Assembly: GCF_041053055.1 (NCBI RefSeq) | Contig: NZ_CP163443.1 | Span: forward strand, 6,927,001-6,991,000 | Direction of reading: 5' to 3' | Source of the DNA: Streptomyces sp. R41 | Lineage (GTDB): Bacteria > Actinomycetota > Actinomycetes > Streptomycetales > Streptomycetaceae | Length of the DNA stretch: 64,000 bases | Shown: piece by piece, positions 44,673-52,915 of the stretch | How the letters are laid out: each line of letters begins with the position of its first letter | Numbering within the stretch: the first letter of the stretch is position 1 | The notes under the pieces: model-generated | The model's input: the letters and a program-made list of their open reading frames with translations, nothing else | Database searches by the model: none | Told to the model about the DNA's origin: nothing | Position numbers and translations under genes: made by a program

Positions 44673-45464
44673 CTGGTTCAGGTACCCCAGCATCTCGTCG
44701 TGGAGGATGCCGTTCGACGCGGCCGCGTTGCCGCTGTGCGGGCCCGGGCGGCCGTCCAGGCCGGTGAAGGAGCCGCCCGCCTCGGTCACCACGATCGCGT
44801 TCGCCGCCATGTCCCACAGGGACAGCTCGGGCTCCGCGCAGATGTCGACCGAGCCCTCGGCGACCATCATGTACGGCCAGAAGTCGCCGTATCCGCGGGT
44901 GCGCCAGACGGCCTTCGTGAGGTCCAGGAAGCCGTCGAGGCGGCCCTGGTCCTCCCAGCCGCTCAGCGACGAGTACGCGAACGAGGCGTCGGCCATGCGC
45001 GAGACGCTCGAGACGTGGAGCCGGGACGCGGAGGAGAGGCTGCGGCCGGTGAACGCGCCATGGCCCTTCGCGGCCCACCAGCGGCGGCCGAGCGCGGGTG
45101 CGGAGACGACGCCGACGACCGGCTGGTAGCCGCCCTCGCCCGCCTCCATCAGGGAGATCAGCGTGGCCCAGACGGGGACGCCGCGTACGTAGTTCTTGGT
45201 GCCGTCGATCGGGTCGACGACCCAGCGGCGCGGGCCCGTGCCCTCGATGCCGTACTCCTCGCCGAGGATCGCGTCGCGTGGCCTCGCCCGCTGGAGCTGG
45301 CCGCGGATGAGCTCCTCGGCGGCCTTGTCCGCCTCGCTCACCGGCGTCATGTCCGGCTTGGTCTCGACCTTCAGGTCGAGCGCCTTGAACCGGTCCATCG
45401 TCGCGGCGTCGGCGGCGTCCGCCAGGACATGTGCGAGGCGCAGGTCATCGCGATAGTCGGGCAT
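44664..45464 (-). CDS. hisN: Histidinol-phosphatase, inositol-monophosphatase type
   Basis: A 266-residue enzyme of the inositol monophosphatase superfamily. Metal sites are ILGEEYG near 66-72, [14 protein letters not shown] near 82-95 and '[18 protein letters not shown]' near 215-232; all ligands are intact. Actinobacterial HisN, described from Streptomyces coelicolor and Corynebacterium, dephosphorylates histidinol phosphate, the missing step of histidine biosynthesis in these bacteria. The near relative inositol monophosphatase (SuhB/ImpA) is the alternative; residues such as '[14 protein letters not shown]' fit HisN better. The start is ATG 45464. A long degenerate repeat array begins at its stop codon. 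Confidence 0.8.
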   Translation of the reverse strand: MPDYRDDLRLAHVLADAADAATMDRFKALDLKVETKPDMTPVSEADKAAEELIRGQLQRARPRDAILGEEYGIEGTGPRRWVVDPIDGTKNYVRGVPVWATLISLMEAGEGGYQPVVGVVSAPALGRRWWAAKGHGAFTGRSLSSASRLHVSSVSRMADASFAYSSLSGWEDQGRLDGFLDLTKAVWRTRGYGDFWPYMMVAEGSVDICAEPELSLWDMAANAIVVTEAGGSFTGLDGRPGPHSGNAAASNGILHDEMLGYLNQRY

Positions 45465-45788
45465 GAGTGAACCGTATCTGCCCGCGTCGGGGCGGGGCTA
45501 CACGGGCCGGGGATCACCCCGGACCCCCGGTTGCCGCCCGTGGCGGGTTCGCCTGCCGCCCGGTGGTGGGTCGGGGCCTTGCCGGAGCGTCCGTCCTCGG
45601 TCTGGCGCGGAATCGGTTGAGCTCTGAGGAAACCGGCGGTGACGCGCCATCAGCTGCGGGCGGACGTTCCGGCACGTCCCCCCCGCCGCGGCCGGTTCGG
45701 CGGCTTGCGGGGCCGTGGGGGGGGGCTTGCGTCCGTCCACCGATGCGTGCGCTTGGTGGCGTACGCCCCTTCGGGCCGCCGCGAACCC
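45465..45788 (+). other. Intergenic region between hisN and tetR-type gene, with repeat-like sequence
   Basis: About 320 bases without a supported gene. The stretch 45590-45690 ('GGTTGAGCTCTGAGGAAACC', 'TGACGCGCCATCAGCTGCGG', 'CGGACGTTCCGGCACGTCCC') looks like a repetitive intergenic sequence I associate with Streptomyces genomes; this is from memory and uncertain. A G-run follows at about 45715-45730. Confidence 0.35.
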
Positions 45789-45817
45789 TTGACAGTGGAC
45801 CTGTGCGCGTCAAATCT
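45789..45817 (+). promoter_or_regulatory. Possible promoter and operator of the TetR-family gene
   Basis: TTGACA at 45789-45794 with 17 bases to AAATCT at 45812-45817. TTGAC and a GTCAA at about 45808-45812 form an inverted repeat over the promoter, where a TetR-type autoregulator could bind. Confidence 0.35.
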
Positions 45818-45851
45818 GAGCTGCAGACTCGCTCGCCCCAGGGAGGCGATG

Positions 45852-46460
45852 ATGCCTGCAGCGCGGGAATCCCTCTTGGACGCCGCTTATACGGCACTCG
45901 CGCGTCGCGCGTGGTCCGTGGTGCGGATGGTCGATGTGGCCGCCGTGGCCGGGGTGTCACGTCAGACGCTCTACAACGAGTTCGGGAGCAAAGAGGGGCT
46001 CGCGCGCGCCCTTGTGCGGCGGGAGGCCGATGCGTATCTCGCGGGGGTCGAGCGGGCGCTCGCCGCTCATGCGGATGCCCGGGAGCGGCTGGTTGCCACA
46101 GCTGAGTGGACCGCGTCGGCGGCGCGGAGCAACGCCTTGGTGAGGGCGATGCTCACGGGGTGCTGGAGCGAGCGGTTGCCCTCGCCGACGTTGTCTGCCG
46201 TACCCTCGTCGTCCGCCGTGCCCGCGCAGCGGCGGGCCGACGGGCCGCTGCCCTCGCCCGCCGACTTCGTGGCGCTGGTCCGGGACCGGGCCGTCGCCAC
46301 GCTCTCCACCTCCAAGGCGGACACGGCCGAGCTGGCACGCTCATGCGAACTCGTCGTCCGTCTTGCCTTGTCGTGTGTGGCCGCGCCGCCCGGTGAGGGC
46401 GGGGTCACGGACCTGGTGAAGGCCGCGCTGACCCCGGCCCACCGGCTTGGTGTCCAGTGA
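45852..46460 (+). CDS. TetR-family transcriptional regulator
   Basis: A 202-residue regulator. The N-terminal helix-turn-helix is 'VRMVDVAAVAGVSRQTLYNE' with 'FGSKEGLARALV', the usual TetR signature at about residues 30-60. The ligand-binding C-terminus is Ala/Ser-rich and not assignable. ATG 45852 has GGGAGG five bases upstream; ATG 45849 is too close to it. The best candidate target is the SMR exporter on the opposite strand downstream or the gene itself, but no shared operator was found. A short decayed reading frame follows. Confidence 0.82.
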   Translation: MPAARESLLDAAYTALARRAWSVVRMVDVAAVAGVSRQTLYNEFGSKEGLARALVRREADAYLAGVERALAAHADARERLVATAEWTASAARSNALVRAMLTGCWSERLPSPTLSAVPSSSAVPAQRRADGPLPSPADFVALVRDRAVATLSTSKADTAELARSCELVVRLALSCVAAPPGEGGVTDLVKAALTPAHRLGVQ

Positions 46461-46469
46461 CTGCTTTTT

Positions 46470-46616
46470 GAGCCGGCCGACCTCGACGTGAAGTCGTCGT
46501 CGGCGACCCGCGCCGAACTCGCCGACGACGAGCGCAAGCGGTGGGCTCATGATGTGCCCGCCCTGGAAGCGGATGGGGCCGCGCGCCACTTCCCGCGGGT
46601 ACGGGAGGTGATCTGA
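46470..46616 (+). pseudogene. Possible remnant of a protein-coding gene, C-terminal end
   Basis: From 46470 a frame of 48 codons with strong coding bias ends at TGA 46614-46616. It reads 'RAELADDERKRWAHDV', 'PALEADGAARHFPRVREVI', which looks like the end of an enzyme, possibly a methyltransferase-type tail. It has no start codon or ribosome site and is preceded by a TetR gene stop and CTGCTTTTTG. I interpret it as a deletion remnant. Confidence 0.3.
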
Positions 46617-46646
46617 AGCAGGGTCAGTGGGCGGAATCCGGCGGCG

Positions 46647-46970
46647 TCAGTGGGCGGAGCCCGACAGCTGCAGGCCGATGACGCCGATGATCACGAAGCT
46701 GATCGAGACGATCTTGAGGGTGGAGACCAGGTCGCCGAGGAAGATCATGCCGTAGATCGCGGTGCCGGCCGCGCCGATGCCGGTCCACACCGCGTACGCC
46801 GGGCCGACGTCGAGCTTCTTCAGGGAGAGGGTCAGCAGGCCGAAGCTGCCGAGCGCGAAGATGCAGAACGCGACCGTCGGCCAGAGTCTGGTGAAGCCGT
46901 GCGAGAGCTTCAGGCAGACGGCGAAGCCGGTTTCGAGCAGTCCCGCCACAACGACCAGCAGCCACGCCAT
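46647..46970 (-). CDS. sugE: Small multidrug resistance (SugE/Gdx-type) transporter
   Basis: A 107-residue SMR protein with four membrane helices. The essential Glu is residue 13 in 'AGLLETGFAV'. The helix 1 pattern and the segment 'KLDVGPAYAVWTGIGAAGTA' place it in the SugE/Gdx group, whose known members export guanidinium or quaternary ammonium compounds by proton antiport. GGGAGG is found before the ATG. A CATAAT -10 box lies at about 47041-47050 on the minus strand. I looked for a guanidine riboswitch in the leader and could not support one. EmrE-type drug export is the alternative. Confidence 0.85.
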   Translation of the reverse strand: MAWLLVVVAGLLETGFAVCLKLSHGFTRLWPTVAFCIFALGSFGLLTLSLKKLDVGPAYAVWTGIGAAGTAIYGMIFLGDLVSTLKIVSISFVIIGVIGLQLSGSAH

Positions 46971-47108
46971 GTGTTGTCCTCCCGCGTCCGCACGTCGACT
47001 GCTTCGTCTGCTTCTGGCCTCTGGCTTCGGTCCGGCTTGGTGCGATTATGCATTTACCGACAGGCGGCTGACGCAAACAACGCGGAGGTCAGGCGGAGAC
47101 AGTTGGTG

Positions 47109-48119
47109 TCAGTCGCCCTCGTGCCGCTCCCGCGTCGCGAGCAGCCTCCGCAGGGAATAGAGGCGGGCGGGGTCCGCGTGACCGTCGGCCACCCACTGGT
47201 CGAGTGCGCAGTCCGGCTCGTCGTGACTGCACGCGCGCGGGCACCCCTCGGTGCCGGGCTCCAGGTCGGGGAAGGCCTTGATGACACGGGACGGGTCCAC
47301 GTGGTGCAGGCCGAAGGAGCGGACGCCCGGAGTGTCGATGACCCAGCCGGCCTCGTCGGGGAGCGGGATCGCGCGCGCCGACGTGGTGGTGTGCCGGCCG
47401 CGACCGGTGACGGCGTTGACGACTCCGGTGCTGCGCCGCCGCTCCAGGGACACGAGGGCGTTGACCAGGGTCGTCTTGCCCACGCCCGAGTGGCCGACGA
47501 ACGCCGTGATCTTGCCGTCCAGTTGCTTGCGTACGCGCTCCACCGCCTCGCCGCTCTCCAGCTCCTCGCGGCTGGTCACGACGTAGGGGACACCCAACGC
47601 CCCGTACAGCTCCAGGAGTTCGTCGGGCGAGGACAGGTCGGACTTGGTGAGGACGAGGAGCGGGGTGAGGCCGCCGTCGTACGCCGCGACCAGGCAGCGG
47701 TCGATCAGTCGGGGGCGCGGCTCGGGGTCGGCGAGGGCGGTGACGATGGCGAGTTGGTCGGCGTTGGCGACGACCACGCGCTCGTACGGGTCGTCGTCGT
47801 CGGCCGTGCGGCGCAGCACGGAGGTGCGCGGCTCGATGCGGACGATGCGGGCGAGGGTGTCCTTGTCGCCGGACAGGTCGCCGACGATGGCGACGCGGTC
47901 GCCGACCACGGCTGCCTTGCGGCCCAGTTCGCGGGCCTTCATGGCCATCACGACACGGTCCTCGACCAGGCAGGTCAGACGGCCCCGGTCGACGGTGAGG
48001 ACCAGGCCCTCGACCGCCTCCTCGTGCTTGGGGCGGATGTTCGTACGCGGACGGTTGCCCTTGCGGTTGGGGCGCTGGCGGATGTCGTCCTCGTCGGTGT
48101 GCTTGCCGTAACGGCGCAT
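47109..48119 (-). CDS. rsgA: Ribosome small-subunit-dependent GTPase RsgA
   Basis: A 336-residue circularly permuted GTPase that assists late maturation of the 30S subunit. Order of motifs is permuted as expected: G4 TKSD near 159, then the P-loop GHSGVGKTTLVN near 209-220, then G3 DTPGVRSF near 266. An OB-fold domain precedes and a zinc knuckle follows ('CPRACSHDEPDCAL' near 292-306). The gene begins 16 bases after aroA, on the same strand, so it is probably the second gene of an aroA-rsgA operon, an arrangement also known in other actinobacteria. Confidence 0.92.
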   Translation of the reverse strand: MRRYGKHTDEDDIRQRPNRKGNRPRTNIRPKHEEAVEGLVLTVDRGRLTCLVEDRVVMAMKARELGRKAAVVGDRVAIVGDLSGDKDTLARIVRIEPRTSVLRRTADDDDPYERVVVANADQLAIVTALADPEPRPRLIDRCLVAAYDGGLTPLLVLTKSDLSSPDELLELYGALGVPYVVTSREELESGEAVERVRKQLDGKITAFVGHSGVGKTTLVNALVSLERRRSTGVVNAVTGRGRHTTTSARAIPLPDEAGWVIDTPGVRSFGLHHVDPSRVIKAFPDLEPGTEGCPRACSHDEPDCALDQWVADGHADPARLYSLRRLLATRERHEGD

Positions 48120-48135
48120 GATCCCGGTCCGCCCG

Positions 48136-49476
48136 TCAGTTCCCGAGCATTCCGGTCCACATGTCCGGGAAGTCCGGCAGGGTCTTCGCCGTCGTCGCCA
48201 CGTTCTCGATCTGTACGCCCTCCACCGCCAGGCCGATGATCGCGCCGGCGGTGGCCATGCGGTGGTCGTCGTACGTGTGGAAGACGCCGCCGTGCAGCCG
48301 GCGCGGGCGGATGTGCAGACCGTCCGCGGTCTCGGTGACGTCGCCGCCGAGCTCGTTGATCTCCTTGGTGAGCGCGGCCAGGCGGTCCGTCTCGTGCAGG
48401 CGGAGGTGGGCCACGCCGCGCAGGGTCGAGGGGGAGTCGGCGAGGGCGGCGACCGCCGCGATGCCGGGGGTCAGCTCGCCGACCTCGCTCAGATCCACGT
48501 CGATGCCGTGGATCGCGCCGGAACCGGTGAACTCCAGGCCGCTCTCGGTCAGTTCGCAGGAACCGCCCATCTCCGTGAAGATCTCCCGCAGCTTGTCACC
48601 GGGCTGGGTGGTGCGCGCGGGCCAGTCGGGGACGACGACCTTGCCGCCGGTCACCAGGGCCGCCGCGAGGAACGGCTGCGCGTTCGAGAGGTCCGGCTCG
48701 ACGATCAGGTCGCGGCCGAGCAGGGCTCCCGGCGTGACCCGCCAGACGTTGGGCTCGCCGCCCGACTCCGGGGTGTCCACCTGCGCGCCGACCGCGCGCA
48801 GCATGTCGACCGTCATCCGGATGTGCGGCATGGAGGGGAGGGTCGAGCCGATGTGCCGGACCTCCACGCCCTGGTTGAAGCGCGGGCCGGAGAGGAGGAG
48901 GGCACTCACGAACTGGGAGGACGAGGACGCGTCGATCTCGACCTGACCGCCGTCCAGGGCGCCGCCGCCGTGCACGGTCAGCGGCAGTGCGCCGCGGCCG
49001 TCGTCGTCGATCCGGGCGCCGAGCAGGCGCAGCGCGTCGATCACACCGTTCAAAGGGCGCTCGTACGAGCGTGGGTCGCCGTCGAAGCGGATGGGGCCGT
49101 CGGCGAGAGCGGCGACCGGGGGCAGGAAGCGCATCACGGTGCCGGCGTTGCCGACGTCGACCGTGGCCGGGCCGTGCAGGCCCGAGGGGATGACCCGCCA
49201 GGCCTCGCCGGAGGCGTCGGGACCGACAGCGACCGTGGAGCTGGACGCCACCGTCTCCTCGATGCCGACGCCCATCGCGCGCAGGGCGCCCGCCATCAGT
49301 AGGGTGTCGCGGGAGCGCAGCGGCCGGCGCAGCCAGCCCGGCTCGGAGGCCAGCGCGGCCAGCACGAGGGCGCGGTTGGTGACCGACTTGGACCCCGGCA
49401 CGTGGACCGTCGCGTCGACGGCTCCGCTCGCGTGCGGGGCGGGCCAGAGGGCGGTGTGGGCGGGGTTAACGGTCAT
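48136..49476 (-). CDS. aroA: 3-phosphoshikimate 1-carboxyvinyltransferase (EPSP synthase)
   Basis: A 446-residue enzyme of the shikimate pathway, joining shikimate-3-phosphate and phosphoenolpyruvate to form EPSP. Signatures are '[19 protein letters not shown]' at about residues 26-44, '[18 protein letters not shown]' near 117-134, and '[19 protein letters not shown]' near 360. The start ATG 49476 is supported by TAAAGT exactly 7 bases upstream, suggesting a leaderless mRNA; the frame extends to 49659 but the extra part has no family similarity. The residue pattern 'GNAGTVMRF' resembles glyphosate-sensitive class I enzymes. It precedes rsgA by 16 bases. Confidence 0.94.
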   Translation of the reverse strand: MTVNPAHTALWPAPHASGAVDATVHVPGSKSVTNRALVLAALASEPGWLRRPLRSRDTLLMAGALRAMGVGIEETVASSSTVAVGPDASGEAWRVIPSGLHGPATVDVGNAGTVMRFLPPVAALADGPIRFDGDPRSYERPLNGVIDALRLLGARIDDDGRGALPLTVHGGGALDGGQVEIDASSSSQFVSALLLSGPRFNQGVEVRHIGSTLPSMPHIRMTVDMLRAVGAQVDTPESGGEPNVWRVTPGALLGRDLIVEPDLSNAQPFLAAALVTGGKVVVPDWPARTTQPGDKLREIFTEMGGSCELTESGLEFTGSGAIHGIDVDLSEVGELTPGIAAVAALADSPSTLRGVAHLRLHETDRLAALTKEINELGGDVTETADGLHIRPRRLHGGVFHTYDDHRMATAGAIIGLAVEGVQIENVATTAKTLPDFPDMWTGMLGN

Positions 49477-49483
49477 GCGCCCC

Positions 49484-49489
49484 ACTTTA
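49484..49489 (-). promoter_or_regulatory. Candidate -10 box (TAAAGT) of leaderless aroA
   Basis: On the minus strand TAAAGT (complement of 49484-49489) ends 7 bases before the aroA ATG, with no Shine-Dalgarno sequence. Confidence 0.5.
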
Positions 49490-49539
49490 GTGGGGGTTCG
49501 CTCCGCTGGGTTTGGCCGGGGAACGCGGGTCGTTTGTCG

Positions 49540-49620
49540 GCCGCGGGTGCGTCGAGGCTGGTCGCGCCCATGCGGCGGAGCGGCATATGCCACAGCCTCG
49601 CGCCCCTTTCGGGGCGCTTC
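49540..49620. repeat. Streptomyces-type intergenic repeat with hairpin
   Basis: GGTCGCGCCCATGCGGCGGA, a CATATG-containing spacer and CCTCGCGCCCCTTTCGGGGC resemble a frequent intergenic element of Streptomyces, by recognition only. Its end forms the hairpin 49600-49617 (GCGCCCC-TTTC-GGGGCGC), 17 bases past the M50 gene stop, which can serve as its terminator. Confidence 0.5.
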
Positions 49621-49633
49621 CCGTACTGGGGCT

Positions 49634-50356
49634 TCAGACCTCCAGCAACCAGCGGCCACCGCCTATGAGCGAGCACAGTGACACCGAGTGGAACAGGAAA
49701 AGCCACAGGCCCGCCGGGACGTGGGTGAGCCGCGACAGCTGGTCCGCGTCCGAGTCGCCCGCTCCGCCTCGCATCCGCTTCGCCTGGAGCTCGAAGGCCG
49801 GGCGTACGCCGCCGAGCAGCAGGAACCAGACCACCGCGTACGCGAACGCCGCCTGCACCTGGGGTCCGGCGAGCCAGGACACCACCACGAACGTTCCGCC
49901 GGTGAGGATCACGGTGAGCGCGCCGTACGCGTTGCGGATCATCACCAGCATCGCGACGAGCAGGGCCGTCGCCAGCCACAGCAGTGCGGTGATGTGGCCC
50001 GCGGCGAGCAGCGCGGCGCCGCCGAGGCCGAGCAACGGGGGAGCGGTGTAGCCCGCGGCGGCGGTGAGGATCATGCCGAGGCCGGTGGGCTTGCCGCGGC
50101 TGACGGTGAGGCCGCTGGTGTCCGAGTGCAGCCGTATGCCGCTGAGGCTGCGCCCGGTGAGCAGGGCGACCAGGCCGTGTCCGCCCTCGTGCGCGATGGT
50201 GATGGCGTTGCGGGAGACGCGCCAGACGCCGTGCGGGACGATCGACGCCAGCGCGGCGACCATGGTGGCGATCACCACCCATAGGTCGGGGTCCGGCTGG
50301 CTGCCGAATATCTGGTCCCAGAGGCCGGCCAGCGAAGTGGATGCGGTGCTGTCCAT
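49634..50356 (-). CDS. M50-family membrane metallopeptidase
   Basis: A 240-residue integral membrane protein with about five or six helices. The zinc motif HEGGH (residues 56-60) in '[19 protein letters not shown]' matches the HExxH of the M50B-like peptidases, as does a second conserved segment near '[19 protein letters not shown]'. Such proteins cleave substrates inside or at the membrane. No PDZ domain is present, so the substrate might be small or constitutively recognised. GGGAG is before the ATG at 50356. The gene diverges from the SRAP gene with 50 bases between starts. Confidence 0.8.
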   Translation of the reverse strand: MDSTASTSLAGLWDQIFGSQPDPDLWVVIATMVAALASIVPHGVWRVSRNAITIAHEGGHGLVALLTGRSLSGIRLHSDTSGLTVSRGKPTGLGMILTAAAGYTAPPLLGLGGAALLAAGHITALLWLATALLVAMLVMIRNAYGALTVILTGGTFVVVSWLAGPQVQAAFAYAVVWFLLLGGVRPAFELQAKRMRGGAGDSDADQLSRLTHVPAGLWLFLFHSVSLCSLIGGGRWLLEV

Positions 50357-50393
50357 TGTCGGCGGGAGCTCCCTCTCGTAACGCGGAATCTGG

Positions 50394-50399
50394 CAGTGT
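50394..50399 (+). promoter_or_regulatory. Candidate -10 box (CAGTGT) of leaderless SRAP gene
   Basis: CAGTGT ends 7 bases before ATG 50407, with no Shine-Dalgarno sequence. Confidence 0.4.
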
Positions 50400-50406
50400 G
50401 GCACGT

Positions 50407-51222
50407 ATGTGCGGACGGTATGCAGCGAGTCGTAGGCCCGAGGATCTCGCAGGAATCTTTGAGATCGAGAAGTGGCAGCCCGAGGAGACGCTGGCGCCCG
50501 ACTACAACGTGGCCCCGACCAAAGAGGTCTACGCCGTCCTCGACCGCCCCCTTAAGGACGCGGGCAGCCCGAAGCCGGTTCGCCAGCTGCGCACGCTCAA
50601 GTGGGGGCTCGTGCCCTCCTGGGCCAAGACGCCCGAGGGCGGCGCCCGGATGATCAACGCGCGCGCGGAGACGGTGCACGAGAAGCCCTCGTACCGCCGC
50701 GCCTTCGCCGCCCGGCGCTGCATCCTGCCCGCCGACGGCTACTACGAGTGGGTCACCGGTGCCGCCGAGCGCGATCTGGAGGTCGAGGGCAAGAAGAAGC
50801 GGCCGCGCAAGCAGCCGTACTTCGTGACTCCCGCGGACGGTTCTGTGTTCGCCATGGCCGGGCTGTACGAGTTCTGGCGCGACAAGACGTTGCCCGATGA
50901 CCATCCGCAGGCGTGGTGGGTGACGTGCTCGGTCATCACGACCGAGGCGGAGAGCTCGCCGCTTGCGGTCGCGCCGGCCGAGGGGCCGCGGGCCCTGGCC
51001 GACATCCATCCGCGGATGCCGCTGATGCTCACGCCGGATCGGTGGGACGCCTGGCTGGATCCGGCGAGGACCGATGTCGACGACCTGCGGTCGTTGCTTG
51101 AGTCGCCTCCGGCGGGGTTGATGCGCGCGTACCCCGTGTCCACGGCGGTGAGCAATGTGCGGAACAACGGGCCGGAGCTGTTGAAGGAGCTGGAGGGGCC
51201 GGAGGAGGTCACGTTGTTCTGA
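50407..51222 (+). CDS. SOS response-associated peptidase (SRAP/YedK-HMCES family)
   Basis: A 271-residue SRAP protein. These form a covalent thiazolidine link between Cys2 and abasic sites in single-stranded DNA, shielding them during replication. The N-terminus MCGRY exposes Cys2 after Met removal, which fixes the start at ATG 50407. Other active-site segments are 'DYNVAPTKEV' near 34-43, 'MINARAETVHEKPSYRRAF' near 81-99, 'PADGYYEWV' near 107-115 and 'HPRMPLML' near 200-207, all intact. It lies near sigR as in mycobacteria. The mRNA is probably leaderless. Confidence 0.92.
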   Translation: MCGRYAASRRPEDLAGIFEIEKWQPEETLAPDYNVAPTKEVYAVLDRPLKDAGSPKPVRQLRTLKWGLVPSWAKTPEGGARMINARAETVHEKPSYRRAFAARRCILPADGYYEWVTGAAERDLEVEGKKKRPRKQPYFVTPADGSVFAMAGLYEFWRDKTLPDDHPQAWWVTCSVITTEAESSPLAVAPAEGPRALADIHPRMPLMLTPDRWDAWLDPARTDVDDLRSLLESPPAGLMRAYPVSTAVSNVRNNGPELLKELEGPEEVTLF

Positions 51223-51332
51223 CGGTTGTCCCGGGGTGGGGGTTGCCGTCGGGGTGGGTCGCGCGACCCGGCGCTTACGGGGTGCCGCTGTGCCGCCCTT
51301 AGCAGCACGCATGCCCACAGCTGGGACAGTGA

Positions 51333-51338
51333 CAGGAT
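51333..51338 (+). promoter_or_regulatory. Candidate -10 box (CAGGAT) of leaderless hydrolase gene
   Basis: CAGGAT ends 6 bases before GTG 51345, with no Shine-Dalgarno sequence. Confidence 0.45.
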
Positions 51339-51344
51339 GGTCCC

Positions 51345-51977
51345 GTGACGCGCAGTGAGGCAGTCGAGACGGACGCGGGGACCGCCCGTATCACTTGGCA
51401 CATGGCTCGGAAGGCGCGGCTTGTGCTTGCCGTGAGTCATGGGGCCGGTGGTGGTATCGAAGCTCGGGACCTTCAGCTGCTGGCTCAGGTGTTGCCCGGG
51501 CACGGGGTGAGCGTCGCGCTTGTTGAGCAGCCCTGGCGGGTGGCTGGGAAGAAGGTGGCGCCCGCGCCCAAGACGCTGGATGTGGGGTGGCGGGGGGTGT
51601 GGCCCGCTCTCGCGGGACCCGGGCTGCCCGTGGTCTCCGGCGGGCGGAGTGCCGGGGCCCGGGTTGCCTGTCGTACGGCCGTCGAACTGGGAGCCCATGC
51701 CGTGCTCGCGCTCAGCTTTCCGTTGCACCCGCCGGGCAGGCCCGAGAAGTCGCGTGCCGACGAGCTGCTCGGCTCCGGGGTGCCCACACTGGTCGTACAG
51801 GGCGGCAACGACCCGTTCGGGAAGCCGGAGGAGTTCCCGACGGGCGCGTACGAACTGATCGAGGTGCCGTACGGTGATCATGGCTTCGCCGTTCCGAAGA
51901 GGGCGCCGATCGAGCAGGGCGAGGCGTTGACGATCATCAGTGACGGTGTCCTGAAGTGGACCGCGTCACTCGGGTAA
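51345..51977 (+). CDS. Alpha/beta-fold hydrolase (KANL3/Tex30 type)
   Basis: A 210-residue cytoplasmic alpha/beta hydrolase. The oxyanion strand is 'AVSHGAGGGIEARD', the nucleophile elbow GGRSAGAR places Ser near residue 102, an acid is probably the Asp in 'VVQGGNDPFGKPEEF', and the His is in 'VPYGDHGFAVPK' near 178. The family includes dienelactone-hydrolase-like proteins of unknown substrate. The start GTG 51345 has a -10 box 6 bases upstream. It ends only 6 bases before the SigR-type promoter of sigR, so transcription from it may run into that gene. Confidence 0.78.
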   Translation: MTRSEAVETDAGTARITWHMARKARLVLAVSHGAGGGIEARDLQLLAQVLPGHGVSVALVEQPWRVAGKKVAPAPKTLDVGWRGVWPALAGPGLPVVSGGRSAGARVACRTAVELGAHAVLALSFPLHPPGRPEKSRADELLGSGVPTLVVQGGNDPFGKPEEFPTGAYELIEVPYGDHGFAVPKRAPIEQGEALTIISDGVLKWTASLG

Positions 51978-51982
51978 CGCCC

Positions 51983-52009
51983 GGGAATGTGGAGTGGCGG
52001 GCAACTGTT
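51983..52009 (+). promoter_or_regulatory. SigR-dependent promoter of sigR (sigRp2 equivalent)
   Basis: GGGAAT at 51983-51988, exactly 18 bases, GTT at 52007-52009, a perfect consensus match. The transcript would begin near 52016 and include the upstream start codon at 52067, giving the long SigR isoform. This is the positive feedback loop known in S. coelicolor. Confidence 0.85.
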
Positions 52010-52066
52010 GTGCGGATCAGACAGCACGGAGCGTGCTGACCGTTCGTACGAGAGGAAGTCCGCCGC

Positions 52067-52915
52067 ATGGGTTCGACCATCTGCCCGAGCCGCAGCAGCC
52101 GCGCTGACCTGGACTGGACGGTGCTGCACGCTGCCAAGAACGCCCCTATTCGGGCGGCGGGCGGACCGGATGTTCGTCTATCCTCCGATTCCAGTGGGAC
52201 CGGTCTCGGTTCCACGACAACGCTGGAGGAGGTGGGTCCGGTCACTGGGACCGACGCAGGGACCGAACACGGCCAGGCGGAGCAGCCCGAGGGCCAGGGC
52301 ACGAGCACGGAGTCGTCCGCCGAGCGCACCGCGCGCTTCGAGCGGGACGCGCTCGAATTCCTCGACCAGATGTACTCGGCCGCCCTGCGCATGACGCGCA
52401 ACCCGGCCGACGCCGAGGATCTGGTGCAGGAGACGTACGCGAAGGCGTACGCGTCCTTCCACCAGTTCCGTGAGGGCACCAACCTCAAGGCGTGGCTGTA
52501 CCGCATTCTCACCAACACCTTCATCAACTCGTACCGCAAGAAGCAGCGCGAACCCCAGCGCTCCGCGGCCGAGGAGATCGAGGACTGGCAGCTGGCGCGT
52601 GCCGAGTCGCACATGTCGACGGGTCTGCGCTCCGCCGAGTCGCAGGCGCTCGACCACCTGCCCGACTCGGACGTCAAGGAAGCGCTGCAGGCGATCCCCG
52701 AGGAATTCCGCATCGCCGTCTATCTCGCGGATGTAGAGGGCTTTGCGTACAAGGAGATCGCGGACATCATGGGGACACCCATCGGTACGGTGATGTCCCG
52801 GCTGCACCGGGGCCGCCGTCAACTGCGCGGCATGCTCGAGGACTACGCGCGTGACCGCGGGCTGGTCCCGGCCGGCGCCGGGGAGTCGAACGAAGCGAAA
52901 GGCTCGGGCTCATGA
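52067..52915 (+). CDS. sigR: RNA polymerase sigma factor SigR (long isoform start)
   Basis: An ECF sigma factor of group 12 type that directs the thiol-oxidative stress response. From GTG 52232 the product is 227 residues, the S. coelicolor SigR length; from ATG 52067 it gains exactly 55 residues, which equals the known unstable SigR' isoform made from the induced promoter. Region 2 is '[19 protein letters not shown]' with '[20 protein letters not shown]', and region 4 is '[21 protein letters not shown]'. GGAGGAG directly precedes GTG 52232. RsrA starts at the stop (ATGA overlap). TATCCT at 52179-52184 could be the -10 of a constitutive promoter for the short form. Confidence 0.94.
   Translation: MGSTICPSRSSRADLDWTVLHAAKNAPIRAAGGPDVRLSSDSSGTGLGSTTTLEEVGPVTGTDAGTEHGQAEQPEGQGTSTESSAERTARFERDALEFLDQMYSAALRMTRNPADAEDLVQETYAKAYASFHQFREGTNLKAWLYRILTNTFINSYRKKQREPQRSAAEEIEDWQLARAESHMSTGLRSAESQALDHLPDSDVKEALQAIPEEFRIAVYLADVEGFAYKEIADIMGTPIGTVMSRLHRGRRQLRGMLEDYARDRGLVPAGAGESNEAKGSGS
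52179..52184 (+). promoter_or_regulatory. Possible -10 box of a second (constitutive) sigR promoter
   Basis: TATCCT fits TANNNT and lies 48 bases before GTG 52232 but downstream of ATG 52067, so it would yield only the short SigR. No good -35 is visible. Confidence 0.35.

Noticed and set aside
46971..47050. Guanidine riboswitch in the sugE leader
   Set aside because: Fragments such as CGGACG and AGGACAA recall guanidine-III motifs, but the stems and the pseudoknot cannot be built, and AGGACAA is largely the ribosome site. A covariance-model search would settle it.
50272..51318. Minus-strand frame opposite the SRAP gene
   Set aside because: SRAP has MCGRY and all active-site segments; the opposite frame is Arg/Pro/His-rich without any motif.
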